Source of the DNA: Alteromonas sp. KUL42
GTDB taxonomy: Bacteria > Pseudomonadota > Gammaproteobacteria > Enterobacterales > Alteromonadaceae
Direction: 5' to 3'
Assembly: GCF_006538325.1 (NCBI RefSeq)
Contig: NZ_BJKK01000005.1
Coordinates: 186,001 to 250,000 of the forward strand
DNA length: 64,000 nucleotides
A program made the position numbers and the translations under genes. The notes below the pieces were generated by a model. It saw only the letters and a program-made list of their open reading frames with translations, was not told the DNA's origin and did no database searches. Shown here in pieces: positions 18,086-28,206 of this stretch; the stretch's first letter is position 1; each line of letters starts with the position of its first letter.

Positions 18086-19099
18086 ATGTACAATGTTTCG
18101 ATTATAGGTGCCAGTGGTTACACCGGAGCACAGCTTGTTCAGTTAGTCATTCAGCACCCTATGCTCTCCCTAAAAGGCACTTATGTGTCAGAAAATAGTG
18201 CCGATGCTGGCAAAAACATAGCTGAATTGCACGGCAACCTAGCCCATGTAAACACAATCCTCACACCTATTTCAGACGATATTCTTGCTGAGTTAGCAAA
18301 CGGTGTTGACTTTATCTTTTTAGCAACGCCTCACGAAGCGAGCCACGACTGGATGGCGACGTTGTCGTCAGGCTCAGCGAAGGTACTTGATTTATCAGGG
18401 GCGTTCAGACTTAAAGACACTAAAGTTTTTGAGCAGTTTTACGGCTTTGCGCACACCCAGACAAACAGCCTAGCGCAAGCGGTTTATGGCCTTGCTGAAT
18501 GGCACGAAGCGAAAATTGCACAGGCAAAGGTTATTGCAGTACCAGGCTGTTACCCAACGGCTAGCTTAAGTGCTTTAATGCCATTGGGTCAAAATGGCTT
18601 GTTAGATGAAAGCGTACGCCCTGTGATCAACGCGGTTTCAGGAGTATCAGGTGCAGGTAGAAAAGCCAGCCTTACCACCAGCTTTTATGAGGTTAGCCTT
18701 CAAGCATATGGCGTACTTGGCCATAGACACACTCCGGAAATTGAAGCTTACTTGGGAAGCCCTGTAATCTTTACTCCTCATCTTGGAAACTTCAAACGCG
18801 GCATATTGGCAACCGTAACAGTTAAAGTTAAAGCAGGTACAACGGCCGAACAACTTGATCAAGTTTACAGTCAGGCCTATGCTGATAAACCCATTGTGCG
18901 CTTGCGTAGCAGCTTTCCAAAAATCGATGATGTGGCACACACTCCTTTTGTGGACTTGCATTGGAAGCTCGATGAGGCATCAGGGTATGCCGTTATAACA
19001 GCAGCTATCGATAACGTAATGAAGGGGGCTGCATCACAAGCCATCCAATGCCTAAATATAATGACTAAACAGCCAGTAGAAACAGGGTTAGTACTATGA
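18086..19099 (+). CDS. argC: N-acetyl-gamma-glutamyl-phosphate reductase
   Basis: Third step of arginine biosynthesis: NADPH-dependent reduction of N-acetylglutamyl phosphate. The ATG at 18086 gives the family N terminus [17 protein letters not shown] (Rossmann motif). A longer GTG frame from 17999 would run through the terminator hairpin and is rejected. The catalytic Cys is in [10 protein letters not shown] (about residue 153), and GHRHTPEIE follows. It has 337 residues. It overlaps argB by 4 bases (ATGA), so translation is coupled. Confidence 0.97.
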   Translation: MYNVSIIGASGYTGAQLVQLVIQHPMLSLKGTYVSENSADAGKNIAELHGNLAHVNTILTPISDDILAELANGVDFIFLATPHEASHDWMATLSSGSAKVLDLSGAFRLKDTKVFEQFYGFAHTQTNSLAQAVYGLAEWHEAKIAQAKVIAVPGCYPTASLSALMPLGQNGLLDESVRPVINAVSGVSGAGRKASLTTSFYEVSLQAYGVLGHRHTPEIEAYLGSPVIFTPHLGNFKRGILATVTVKVKAGTTAEQLDQVYSQAYADKPIVRLRSSFPKIDDVAHTPFVDLHWKLDEASGYAVITAAIDNVMKGAASQAIQCLNIMTKQPVETGLVL

Positions 19100-19923
19100 G
19101 CCGTTCCCCTATCGTGATTAAAGTAGGCGGTGCATTACTTGATGATGCAGCTGCCATGACACGACTTTTTTTGAGTATCAAAGAAGTGCAAACAACCCGC
19201 CCTGTGGTCGTGGTTCACGGTGGTGGTCCGCTAGTAGAAACGCTAATGGCGAGTCTTGGCTTAACCAGTACAAAAATAGATGGATTGCGCGTAACACCAG
19301 ATGAACATATGCCTTATATCTGTGGTGCGTTAGCAGGGTCAGCCAATAAGCAACTTTGCGCCGCTGCACTTGCCAGTGGATTAACTCCGGTAGGTTTGTC
19401 ACTCCTTGACGGAAATATGGTGGTGTGTGAACCCTTGGCAGATAAATACGGTGCAGTTGGTGTACCTTCTACCGCAGACTCCGCATTTCTCAAAAATGTG
19501 TTAGCACAATCTGCTTTGCCTGTTATCAGTTCAATTGGCTCAAGTCCGCAAGGGCGCCTATTGAACGTCAATGCTGATCAAGCGGCAACGGTGATTGCAG
19601 AGTTGTTAGATGCAGAATTGTTACTGCTCTCCAACGTTGATGGTGTGCTAGACAGTGACAAAGTGCTTATCAGTGAACTTAACGCACAAAGTATCGCGAA
19701 ATATGCCAGTGAAGGCGTTATAACAGATGGAATGAAAGTTAAGGTGGATGCTGCGTTGAGCTCAGCAGATACCCTTAATCGCGCTGTCTACATTGCCAGT
19801 TGGACAGCAGATATAAACGCGATCCTAAATAAAAACACAGGTACACAAATACTACCTACTACTTTAAAGCCGACAAACGGCGAAAACACCGACCATTTAA
19901 ACGGTGACGCAGGAGACAAATAA
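19096..19923 (+). CDS. argB: Acetylglutamate kinase
   Basis: Phosphorylates N-acetylglutamate, the second step of the pathway. Amino-acid-kinase fold: [11 protein letters not shown] at the N terminus, [14 protein letters not shown], the [15 protein letters not shown] core, and LSNVDGVLD and [10 protein letters not shown] near the end. 275 residues plus a hydrophilic tail of about 20. It starts inside the argC stop region and ends in TAATG shared with argF. Confidence 0.97.
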   Translation: MSRSPIVIKVGGALLDDAAAMTRLFLSIKEVQTTRPVVVVHGGGPLVETLMASLGLTSTKIDGLRVTPDEHMPYICGALAGSANKQLCAAALASGLTPVGLSLLDGNMVVCEPLADKYGAVGVPSTADSAFLKNVLAQSALPVISSIGSSPQGRLLNVNADQAATVIAELLDAELLLLSNVDGVLDSDKVLISELNAQSIAKYASEGVITDGMKVKVDAALSSADTLNRAVYIASWTADINAILNKNTGTQILPTTLKPTNGENTDHLNGDAGDK

Positions 19924-20834
19924 TGAAACAGGACCTACTCACCTTTGCAGACTGGACACCAGAAGCAATGCAAAACTTGCTGCAATTGGCAGTAGAAATC
20001 AAGCAAGCGCCAGCGAGTTACCAAAACGTACTAGCAGGAAAGTCAATTGTTGCCCTGTTTGAAAAGCCGTCTCTGCGCACGCGTGTGAGCTTTGATATTG
20101 GTATTAACAAGCTCGGTGGGCATATGGTTTATCTGGACGTGCAATCAGGTAAATTGGCCGGCCGCGAAGACGCTGTTGATACTGCTGCCAATTTAGCATG
20201 TTGGGCAGACGCCATTGTCGCTCGCGTATTTTCTCACAGCACGCTGGAAACCTTTTCTAAGGCTGCAAACGTACCGGTTATCAACGCGCTGTGCGATAAA
20301 TACCACCCTTGCCAAGGCCTTGCCGACTACCTCACTATGTTTGAACGCTTCGGCAAAACCGAAGGTCTTACCATGGCATATGTGGGAGATGGCAACAACG
20401 TGACGCACTCGTTGCTTATCGTTGGTGCTTTACTTGGTTGTCATCAAGTAGTTGTTACACCAGAAGGACATGAGGCAGACCCTGAAGTTGTAGCCCATGC
20501 AAGAACCATCGCCGCCAAAACTGGCGTGACAATAACAGAAAGCACACAAATTAGCGCTGCCAATGGCGCCGACGTTATCTACACTGACACTTGGCTGTCT
20601 ATGGGTGATGACACGCCATTAGAAGCAATAAAAGAAAAGTTCATGCCTTATCAGGTAAATGAAGCAATGATGGAAGCCACAGGTGCAAGCTATGTAATGC
20701 ATTGCCAACCGGCTCATCGTGACTTAGAAATTACAGGTTCGTTGATTGATAGTGACAAATCGCTATTAATGCAGCAAGCCGAAAATAGAATGCATGGCCA
20801 AAACGCCATTCTCACTCAATTACTAAATGCCTAA
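19923..20834 (+). CDS. argF: Ornithine carbamoyltransferase
   Basis: Makes citrulline from ornithine and carbamoyl phosphate. At 303 residues it has the carbamoyl-phosphate loop EKPSLRTRVSFD (SxRTR), HPCQGLADYLT, the ornithine-side YTDTWLSMGDD, and HCQPAHR in place of the common HCLPAHR. The Leu-to-Gln change leaves the catalytic Cys intact. Its place between argB and argG supports ordinary OTCase rather than an acetylornithine enzyme. It shares one base with the argB stop. Confidence 0.95.
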   Translation: MKQDLLTFADWTPEAMQNLLQLAVEIKQAPASYQNVLAGKSIVALFEKPSLRTRVSFDIGINKLGGHMVYLDVQSGKLAGREDAVDTAANLACWADAIVARVFSHSTLETFSKAANVPVINALCDKYHPCQGLADYLTMFERFGKTEGLTMAYVGDGNNVTHSLLIVGALLGCHQVVVTPEGHEADPEVVAHARTIAAKTGVTITESTQISAANGADVIYTDTWLSMGDDTPLEAIKEKFMPYQVNEAMMEATGASYVMHCQPAHRDLEITGSLIDSDKSLLMQQAENRMHGQNAILTQLLNA

Positions 20835-20859
20835 GCAGGCGCCTAAGAGGTTTACTTAG

Positions 20860-22065
20860 ATGCAAAATGTTAAAAAAATCGTGCTGGCCTATTCAGGCGG
20901 GCTTGATACATCAGCCATCATTCCATGGCTAAAAGAAAACTATGGCTGTGAAGTTGTCGCATTTGCGGCAGATGTGGGCCAAGGTGATGAAGAGCTTGAA
21001 GGCCTTCACGACAAAGCTATCGCGTCAGGTGCAAGCGAGTGCCACATTGTCGATTTGAAAGAAGAGTTTGTTAGCGAATATATCTTCCCAACTATCACTA
21101 CTGGTGCAGTTTACGAAGGCGAATACCTTTTAGGTACGTCTATGGCACGCCCAGTAATTGCAAAAGCTCAGGTAGAGATTGCGCGTAAAGTGGGTGCGGA
21201 TGCACTTTGTCATGGTTGTACCGGTAAAGGTAACGATCAAGTGCGTTTTGAAAGTACTTTCGCAGCACTTGCACCTGATTTAACAGTTATCGCGCCATGG
21301 CGTGAATGGGATATGGTAAGCCGTGAAGACTTACTGGCTTACTTAGCTGAGCGCAATATCCCAACCACTGCGTCGGCAACCAAAATTTATAGCCGTGATG
21401 CGAACGCATGGCACATTTCTCACGAAGGCGGCGAGCTTGAAGATCCGTGGCAAGAGCCTACCAAACAAGTGTGGACCATGACGGTCGACCCAGAAGATGC
21501 ACCAGATACACCAGAGCGCGTAACCTTGTCGTTCGATGAAGGCAAGCTTACTCATGTAGACGGTGAGGCACTGTCACCTTATCAAGCATTGGTGAAACTC
21601 AATACCATTGCAGCAGCACACGGCGTGGGACGTATCGACATCGTTGAAAACCGCCTCGTAGGTATGAAGTCTCGTGGTTGTTATGAAACCCCTGGAGGCA
21701 CCGTACTACTTAAAGCATACAAAGCCCTTGAGACAATGGTATTGGATAAAGCAGCGCTTAAATACCGCGAGCAAATTGGTCTTGAGTTCTCTCATGTCAT
21801 GTACGACGGCCGTTGGTTTACCGCCCTTAACGATGCACTACTTGCAGGTGCAGCGTCGTTTGCACAAAAAGTAACAGGCGACATCGTTGTTAAGCTATAT
21901 AAAGGTCAAGCAACGGTTACACAACGCCGTTCACCTAATAGCCTTTACTCTGAAGACTTTGCAACATTTGGTGCAGATGACGTTTACGACCAAAAGCACG
22001 CTGAAGGCTTTATTCGCCTGTTCAGCTTATCGAGTCGTATTGCCGCATTGAAAAACCAAGGTTAG
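20860..22065 (+). CDS. argG: Argininosuccinate synthase
   Basis: ATP-dependent condensation of citrulline and aspartate. The 401 residues follow the short bacterial type: N-terminal PP-loop [17 protein letters not shown], then [18 protein letters not shown], and [23 protein letters not shown] precedes the ATG. It is 25 bases after argF, in the operon. Confidence 0.98.
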   Translation: MQNVKKIVLAYSGGLDTSAIIPWLKENYGCEVVAFAADVGQGDEELEGLHDKAIASGASECHIVDLKEEFVSEYIFPTITTGAVYEGEYLLGTSMARPVIAKAQVEIARKVGADALCHGCTGKGNDQVRFESTFAALAPDLTVIAPWREWDMVSREDLLAYLAERNIPTTASATKIYSRDANAWHISHEGGELEDPWQEPTKQVWTMTVDPEDAPDTPERVTLSFDEGKLTHVDGEALSPYQALVKLNTIAAAHGVGRIDIVENRLVGMKSRGCYETPGGTVLLKAYKALETMVLDKAALKYREQIGLEFSHVMYDGRWFTALNDALLAGAASFAQKVTGDIVVKLYKGQATVTQRRSPNSLYSEDFATFGADDVYDQKHAEGFIRLFSLSSRIAALKNQG

Positions 22066-22108
22066 TTGCCAATAGCGCAGCTAGGAAACAGCATTTAAGG
22101 AGCATCAC

Positions 22109-23491
22109 ATGGCGTTGTGGGGTGGCCGGTTCGAGTCCGGTGCAAGTAGTATGTTTAAGCAGGTGAACGACTCATTACCGTTCGACCAAGTTATGGCAAG
22201 CCAAGACATTCAAGGTTCTATTAGCTGGTCGCGCGCCCTGCAAAAAGCAGGCGTACTTACCGTTGATGAGCAAGCACAACTTGAGGCGGCATTGAGCGAG
22301 CTGAAAGCGCAGGCTGATGCTGGTGAATTGGATTTTAACGCGTCTAGTGAAGAAGACATTCACAGTTTTGTTGAAGCAGCACTCATAGAGAAGCTTGGTG
22401 ATATTGGCCGTAAGCTTCACACAGGCCGCAGCCGTAACGATCAAGTAGCCACAGACTTCCGTCTGTGGGTACGCGAGCATATTACCTCACTTCGCGCAGA
22501 TGTGTTGGGCGTAATCAAATCACTTCTCAATGCCGCTAGCCGTCATCAAGAAGCGATTATTCCTGGTTACACCCACCTACAGCGTGCCCAGCCTATTCAT
22601 TTCGCGCACTGGTGTTTGGCCTATGTAGAAATGCTAAAGCGCGATTTAAGCCGTTTAGACGACTTAAAAGTGCGCATGAACCAATGCCCATTAGGCTCTG
22701 GTGCGCTAGCCGGTACAACATTCCCCGTTGACCGTCATGCCATTGCTGATGAATTGGGCTTCGACTCTCCATGCTTGAACAGCCTAGATGCGGTTTCTGA
22801 CAGAGACTTTGTGCTGGAATTGCTCTTTGTAGCCAGTACCAGCATGATGCACTTATCTCGTCTAGCCGAGGATATGATCTTCTACAACTCTGGCGAAGCA
22901 GGTTTCCTTCAATTAGGTGATAGCGTAACGTCAGGTTCATCGCTAATGCCACAGAAGAAAAACCCAGATGCGCTTGAACTCATGCGTGGTAAATGTGGCC
23001 GTGTATTCGGTTCACTGCAAGCGCTACTAGTTACAATGAAGGGCCTACCACTTGCGTATAACAAAGATATGCAAGAAGACAAAGAAGGTGCAATCGACAC
23101 CGTAAACCAATGGCACATTTGCTTGTGTATAGCCAGTGAAGTACTCGATTCACTTCAGCTAAACGAAGAACGTTGCCGCGTTGCCGCTGCTCAAGGCTTT
23201 TCAAATGCCACAGAACTTGCTGATTACTTAGTAGGCAAAGGCGTGCCATTTAGAACAGGCCATGACATCGCAGGGCGAGTGGTATTGCAAGCCATTGAAA
23301 AAGGCTGTGCAATTGAAGACTTACCACTAAGCGACCTTCAAGCTATTTGCGATAAAATCGAAGACGATGTTTACCCTGTATTACAGTTAGAGTACGGCGT
23401 AAACCAACGTAATATTTTAGGTGGCACCAGTAAAGAAACAGTCACAAAAGCACTGTATCAGGAACTGGAAAACCTAGACAAACAAGGGTAA
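22109..23491 (+). CDS. argH: Argininosuccinate lyase
   Basis: Splits argininosuccinate to arginine and fumarate. At 460 residues it has MALWGGRFESG, HTGRSRNDQVATDFR, GYTHLQRAQPI, and the fumarase-family signature GSSLMPQKKNPD (about residues 275-286). An AAGGAG Shine-Dalgarno is present. In some related marine bacteria argH is fused to argA. Here the two are separate, 5 bases apart, so argA can be translated by the same ribosomes. Confidence 0.98.
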   Translation: MALWGGRFESGASSMFKQVNDSLPFDQVMASQDIQGSISWSRALQKAGVLTVDEQAQLEAALSELKAQADAGELDFNASSEEDIHSFVEAALIEKLGDIGRKLHTGRSRNDQVATDFRLWVREHITSLRADVLGVIKSLLNAASRHQEAIIPGYTHLQRAQPIHFAHWCLAYVEMLKRDLSRLDDLKVRMNQCPLGSGALAGTTFPVDRHAIADELGFDSPCLNSLDAVSDRDFVLELLFVASTSMMHLSRLAEDMIFYNSGEAGFLQLGDSVTSGSSLMPQKKNPDALELMRGKCGRVFGSLQALLVTMKGLPLAYNKDMQEDKEGAIDTVNQWHICLCIASEVLDSLQLNEERCRVAAAQGFSNATELADYLVGKGVPFRTGHDIAGRVVLQAIEKGCAIEDLPLSDLQAICDKIEDDVYPVLQLEYGVNQRNILGGTSKETVTKALYQELENLDKQG

Positions 23492-23496
23492 GAAAA

Positions 23497-24807
23497 ATGG
23501 TGTTAGCGCATCATGATGGTATTAAATTATTTCGCAGCTCGCTGCCGTATATTAATGCTCATCAAGGAAAAACCTTTGTGTTGATGTTCGGTGGCGAAGC
23601 TATCGAACATCCCAATTTCCCAAATATTATTCACGACATAGCGTTGCTTAACAGCTTAGGAGTGCGCGTTGTTGTAGTGCACGGTGCACGACCTCAAATA
23701 GATCAACGCGTTGCACTGCGCAATATAGAAGGTCGCTTTGAAGGTGGCGTGCGCATTACCGATAAGCAAACACTAGAGTGTGTTAAAGATGCAGCGGGTT
23801 CCGTGCGCTCTCAAGTAGAAGCGCTGCTGACGATGGGTTTACCCAACTCACCTATGCACGGCTCACAAATTCGTGTTTGTTCGGGTAACTTAGTGGTTGC
23901 CAAGCCTATGGGTGTGCGCAATGGTATCGACTTTGAAAATACTGGATTGGTACGCCGCATCGACACAACGGGTATTAACGATCACCTAAATGACGGCTCA
24001 ATAGTCCTGCTATCACCAATGGGTTATTCATCCACGGGCGAGGTATTTAACTTATCTCATGAGGATGTTGCTACCCAAGCAGCCATTGCTCTTAAAGCCG
24101 ATAAACTGATCGTGTTTTCCAATTTTGATGGTATTTTCCATCGTGAAGGCCGGCTTCTTCGCACCATAGAGCGCCCTCAATTGGAACAGCTTATGATGGC
24201 TGGTGATATTACAACGGAAGATACGGTACTTAGCGCATTAACTACAAGCGTTGCGGCAGGTGTACCTCGTGCCCACTGCATTAGCTACGAAAAAGATGGT
24301 GCGTTACTACAAGAGTTATTTACTCGCGACGGTACCGGCTCATTAGTTATGGAGCACCATTACGAGCAACTGCGCGCAGCTACCATAGATGATGTGGGTG
24401 GTATTTTAAAACTCATTAAGCCATTGGAAGAAAGCGGTGTGCTTGTTAAACGTTCTCGCGAACGCCTTGAGAATGAGATTAACCAGTTCATAGTGATTGT
24501 ACGAGATGGCATGATCATCGCCTGTGCGGCTTTATACCTCTACCCAGAAGACGGTTGTGCAGAGCTTGCTTGTGTTGCCACACACCAAGACTATCGTGGC
24601 AAAAACCGCGGCGAGCGCATTCTGGACGAAGTGCGTTTACGAGCAAAAGAAGCCAATATCAACAGTATATTCGTACTGACAACCGTAACTGCTCACTGGT
24701 TTTTAGAGCAAGGTTTTGCGCCCGCTGACATCAGTGTTTTGCCAGCAGTGAAAAAAGAACTATACAACTTCCAGCGCAATTCAAAAGTGTTTACGCTGGC
24801 TGTTTAA
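23497..24807 (+). CDS. argA: N-acetylglutamate synthase (amino-acid N-acetyltransferase)
   Basis: First committed step: acetyl-CoA plus glutamate to N-acetylglutamate. At 436 residues it has an AAK-fold domain (about 1-285; VVVVHGARPQID, LLSPMGYSSTGEVFNLS) followed by a GNAT domain (about 290-430; CAALYLYPEDGCAELACVA, YRGKNRGERIL). It is the classical ArgA type and is feedback-inhibited in relatives. It is the last gene of the arg operon, with a strong terminator after it. Confidence 0.96.
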   Translation: MVLAHHDGIKLFRSSLPYINAHQGKTFVLMFGGEAIEHPNFPNIIHDIALLNSLGVRVVVVHGARPQIDQRVALRNIEGRFEGGVRITDKQTLECVKDAAGSVRSQVEALLTMGLPNSPMHGSQIRVCSGNLVVAKPMGVRNGIDFENTGLVRRIDTTGINDHLNDGSIVLLSPMGYSSTGEVFNLSHEDVATQAAIALKADKLIVFSNFDGIFHREGRLLRTIERPQLEQLMMAGDITTEDTVLSALTTSVAAGVPRAHCISYEKDGALLQELFTRDGTGSLVMEHHYEQLRAATIDDVGGILKLIKPLEESGVLVKRSRERLENEINQFIVIVRDGMIIACAALYLYPEDGCAELACVATHQDYRGKNRGERILDEVRLRAKEANINSIFVLTTVTAHWFLEQGFAPADISVLPAVKKELYNFQRNSKVFTLAV

Positions 24808-24812
24808 CACAT

Positions 24813-24856
24813 AAGTCTGCTCATACTCATGACTTGTTGTGAGCAGACTTGTTTTT
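24813..24856 (+). terminator. Rho-independent terminator of the arg operon
   Basis: An 11-bp perfect inverted repeat (AAGTCTGCTCA at 24813-24823, TGAGCAGACTT at 24840-24850), then GTTTTT. It begins 6 bases after the argA stop. Confidence 0.9.
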
Positions 24857-24972
24857 CACTTTCATTTTATTCATGCCAAAAACATTTCTATATAATACTA
24901 CCCGAACAACAATGAAGCGGGTATATTAAGAGTTCTAGTATTTAGAAAAATCAATAATTTAGCGGTTTACTA

Positions 24973-27222
24973 GTGGTCACTCAAATAATAAACAAAATAA
25001 AGAGCTACCTTCTCCTCAATGAAGAACATTTAAACACAACAGATGCAAGTATTTGGCAGCTTAGCGTACTGAGAATTATATTGCTTCTTGGGGTTATTTT
25101 GACCTCGGCAATCGTATTTCACTCTTCTTATACAGCGTACGTTCAAGGTCTCTACCACGTACTTTATTTAACATTGGGCTTTTCATTTTTCCTATACGCC
25201 ACGTTATTTATCGGAAGGCGTCACGTTAGGATTGCTTCAATGTCCTTGGTTGTCGCTGTTACAGCAGCATCAATATGCATTGTATTTTTTACCGTCGACT
25301 TCACCATTGCCCGTTACGGTTTTTTACTGCTGTTTATTCTTCCCATCATTGTTAGGTTACTTTACGGAGCGAAAGCATCGATAGCAGTAATGCTGCTCAA
25401 TATTATTCCATTCTATTTTTTACTCAAAGATACTCCACTATCTATCTTTGCGGGTATGGATATTACGTTGCCAGAAACTCATACCTACATAGCGTCCTTG
25501 CTTTTTCTATTTTTTAATTTCTGCATACCAATGGCTGTATTACGTGTTATGTCTTCATTGGAAAACCAGTCAGCCAATAACCTTTTACAGAGTCGAAAGC
25601 TAAACAAGCTGGTTAATCGATATCAGGAAATCTTCAATAACGGCGGCACCCCCTCATTTTTCTGTGATGAGCAAGGCAGAATACTGCAAGCGAATAAGGC
25701 TGCGAGACAGCTTATAAAGCAGCATGTTTCTTCATGCGACTATATACAACAGCTTTTCGAGGTATCGCTACCATTGGGCGAAGAAGTCAATCAAAAAGCA
25801 ACGATAAAGGGAAATACTGATAGTGAGTTTGTTCTTCAATCTGCAAGTTTGAAACATCACAAAAAGCAACTTATTCATTGTCATGACGTGTCGTCTAACA
25901 AAAAGAATGAAAGAGTATTCAATGCCTATCGTAAACGGCACTTTGAAAAGCTATACACTAATGAATTGACCCTACTGAAAAACCACAATTTTTGGAAGAA
26001 AGTGGATGCCAGAGAGACAATAACAAATCGTCATGTAATATTGCTTAAGCTTACAAACCTACGCGATGTAAATTTACAATACGGTCATAGTTTTGGAGAT
26101 GAAGTGCTGCGAAACGTAGCAACACTGCTCCAAGAAGAGCTATCTTCTAACATAGACTTATATCACTTTCCTGGTGCTAAATTTCTTTTCTCACTTAGTA
26201 ATCAGCAACTTGCACAGCACACTATCGAAAGCTGGCTTAGTCGCCGTTTACCCAAATGCATTGAACTTTCGCACAACAATGAAAGAAAAAGCATTCAACT
26301 AGACTGGCGTGCGGGGTATTTTACAACGACAAGAGACGTTAGCCCTGATACCGCGGTTGAATGTTGTACTATCGCGTTGAGCCAATGTTCCAATCAAGCG
26401 CCCTTTACTCCATTTAGTCTGAGTGCTGTTAAAACAATGAGGGAAAATACTCAACAAAAAGACAAGGTAAAATCTTTAATTGATAATGGGCACCTTTCTC
26501 TCTATCTTCAGCCTCAAGTCAACATCAACAACACGACAATAGGGTATGAAGTACTGGCAAGAATCCAAGATCCAGTATCAGATACCATTCTCCAACCTGC
26601 TGAGTTTTTGTCCATTATAGAAAAGAATAACTGGCAAGTACTTTTCTCTCAAAAAATCATTGATGGAGCGCTCAAACTGATTAAGGAGTGGCCCAGCAAT
26701 CTTCCTCGCGTCCCTCTCGCCATTAACTTGTCTGGTCCTGAGTTACTAAGTGACGTATTTTACGAGAAGTTATTGAGGAAGTTTTCTGAGAGTCCGGTAC
26801 TTTGCCAACAAATAAAGTTAGAACTGACAGAAACCTCTGTTTTGGCTAGCCACAATGAAACCAAACGACGATTGAAATCACTCGCAAACGTTGGCGCAAC
26901 CATTATTATCGACGATTTTGGTACAGGTCACGCCTCTCTATCTCAACTTATTGATATGTCCGCCTCAGTACTGAAAGTCGACAGAGAATTTATTGAGAGT
27001 GTAGAAACGTCTGAGCGACACAGAAAAATAGTTGAAATGACAATAAATTTAGCGAAGAGCTTAAACATGCAAACAATCGCCGAAGGTGTCGAAACACTTA
27101 CGCAAAGAGACCTTTTACAAACAATGGGGTTTATTGTTTTCCAGGGTTATTTATACGGTAAACCAGCCCCAATTGAGTACTGGGCAAAACAAAACCTCGA
27201 CGAAATTTCGGACGTATCCTAA
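24973..27222 (+). CDS. Membrane protein with degenerate GGDEF and intact EAL domain
   Basis: A 749-residue protein, probably a c-di-GMP phosphodiesterase. About six to seven hydrophobic segments occupy residues 30-200, then a PAS-like region (about 215-300). A GGDEF-like domain follows whose signature at residues 398-406 reads HFPGAKFLF, so it should not make c-di-GMP. The EAL domain (about 495-740) keeps E526 (YEVLAR), NLSGPELL, ELTE, IDDFGTG, KVDREF and AEGVET. The start is GTG at 24973 with a poor Shine-Dalgarno. Single gene after the arg terminator; the stimulus is unknown. Confidence 0.88.
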   Translation: MVTQIINKIKSYLLLNEEHLNTTDASIWQLSVLRIILLLGVILTSAIVFHSSYTAYVQGLYHVLYLTLGFSFFLYATLFIGRRHVRIASMSLVVAVTAASICIVFFTVDFTIARYGFLLLFILPIIVRLLYGAKASIAVMLLNIIPFYFLLKDTPLSIFAGMDITLPETHTYIASLLFLFFNFCIPMAVLRVMSSLENQSANNLLQSRKLNKLVNRYQEIFNNGGTPSFFCDEQGRILQANKAARQLIKQHVSSCDYIQQLFEVSLPLGEEVNQKATIKGNTDSEFVLQSASLKHHKKQLIHCHDVSSNKKNERVFNAYRKRHFEKLYTNELTLLKNHNFWKKVDARETITNRHVILLKLTNLRDVNLQYGHSFGDEVLRNVATLLQEELSSNIDLYHFPGAKFLFSLSNQQLAQHTIESWLSRRLPKCIELSHNNERKSIQLDWRAGYFTTTRDVSPDTAVECCTIALSQCSNQAPFTPFSLSAVKTMRENTQQKDKVKSLIDNGHLSLYLQPQVNINNTTIGYEVLARIQDPVSDTILQPAEFLSIIEKNNWQVLFSQKIIDGALKLIKEWPSNLPRVPLAINLSGPELLSDVFYEKLLRKFSESPVLCQQIKLELTETSVLASHNETKRRLKSLANVGATIIIDDFGTGHASLSQLIDMSASVLKVDREFIESVETSERHRKIVEMTINLAKSLNMQTIAEGVETLTQRDLLQTMGFIVFQGYLYGKPAPIEYWAKQNLDEISDVS

Positions 27223-27293
27223 GCCAAATGCATTGAGGAATATCACCAAACAAAATAGTTACTCTATTGCATAATATCAAGCAAAACGCTTTA

Positions 27294-27306
27294 CTGGTTT
27301 GACCAG
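27294..27306 (+). promoter_or_regulatory. FadR-like operator
   Basis: CTGGTTTGACCAG has five-base arms CTGGT and ACCAG and matches the FadR core CTGGTCNGACCAG at all but one position. It lies 28 bases before the hydrolase start codon and downstream of a -10-like CATAAT at 27270-27275. A bound repressor would therefore block transcription. Confidence 0.5.
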
Positions 27307-27333
27307 ACAAATATTAATAACACAGGTGTATGG

Positions 27334-28206
27334 GTGGCTAACAATACGACTAAAGATATCGCCGTCATCTGCAAAGATAAGATCTCCATATCAGCAACGG
27401 TCTACTCCCCTAGTGCCCCTGCTGTAGGTGCAGTAATGATTGGGCCGGCCACAGGTATCAAACGTCAGTTCTATGGCGCATTTGCTACTTATTTGTGTGA
27501 ACAGGGTTTTGGTGTCATTACTTTTGATAACAGAGGGATTGGCGAATCAGTAGACGGCTCAATAAGTAAAAGTAACGCCTCATTAATCAAGTGGGGCGAG
27601 CAAGATATGACCGCTGTGTTAGACGCACTGAAAATGCACTTTCCTGAAGTTCCTTACTTTCTAGTTGGACATAGTGCCGGCGGCCAACTTTTGGGCTTAA
27701 TGCATAATGTGCACGACCTTACCGCATTTTGTAATTTTGGCAGCTCTTCAGGCAGTTTGCGTAACATGCGTAAAAGCTACCTTATTAAAGCTCACTTTTT
27801 TATGAATGTATTCATTCCAATTAGCAACTTGCTTTTCGGACATACAAAATCGCACTGGGTAGGTATGGGTGAGCCCCTACCTAAGCACGTTGCACGGCAA
27901 TGGCAACGATGGTGTAACGGCGAAGGCTATGTTAAAACCGCGTTTGGGAAGGAAGTTGCTAATCATCAATACCACCACATTTCCATGCCCTCAAAGTGGC
28001 TCTTAGCCACCGATGACGACATTGCAAACATTGCAAACGTACACGACATGATAAGTGTATTCCCAAAAATGAGTGCGGAAGTGGAACAGCTTTCACCGCG
28101 TGATCATGACGTAGCCACCATTGGCCACATGAAGTTTTTTTCACGCACATGTAAACACCTTTGGCCTAAGGTTTCCGATTACTTTTTACAATTTATCGAC
28201 GTTTAG
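27334..28206 (+). CDS. Alpha/beta hydrolase family protein
   Basis: A 290-residue hydrolase. It has an ATGIKRQFYGAFATYL substrate-side segment, FDNRGIGES, the nucleophile elbow GHSAGGQLLG (Ser near residue 113) and a C-terminal DHD candidate for acid/His. The overall pattern resembles the predicted hydrolases of COG4757. The start GTG at 27334 is tentative. A FadR-like site lies upstream, which hints at acyl-ester or fatty-acid metabolism. Its stop overlaps the stop of the convergent TPR gene by 4 bases. Confidence 0.8.
   Translation: MANNTTKDIAVICKDKISISATVYSPSAPAVGAVMIGPATGIKRQFYGAFATYLCEQGFGVITFDNRGIGESVDGSISKSNASLIKWGEQDMTAVLDALKMHFPEVPYFLVGHSAGGQLLGLMHNVHDLTAFCNFGSSSGSLRNMRKSYLIKAHFFMNVFIPISNLLFGHTKSHWVGMGEPLPKHVARQWQRWCNGEGYVKTAFGKEVANHQYHHISMPSKWLLATDDDIANIANVHDMISVFPKMSAEVEQLSPRDHDVATIGHMKFFSRTCKHLWPKVSDYFLQFIDV

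Noticed and set aside
20686-20720. ArgF as an acetylornithine or succinylornithine carbamoyltransferase because of HCQPAHR
   Set aside because: The catalytic Cys and SxRTR are intact, and a full argA and argD fit the standard route; the single Leu-to-Gln change is not evidence for another substrate.
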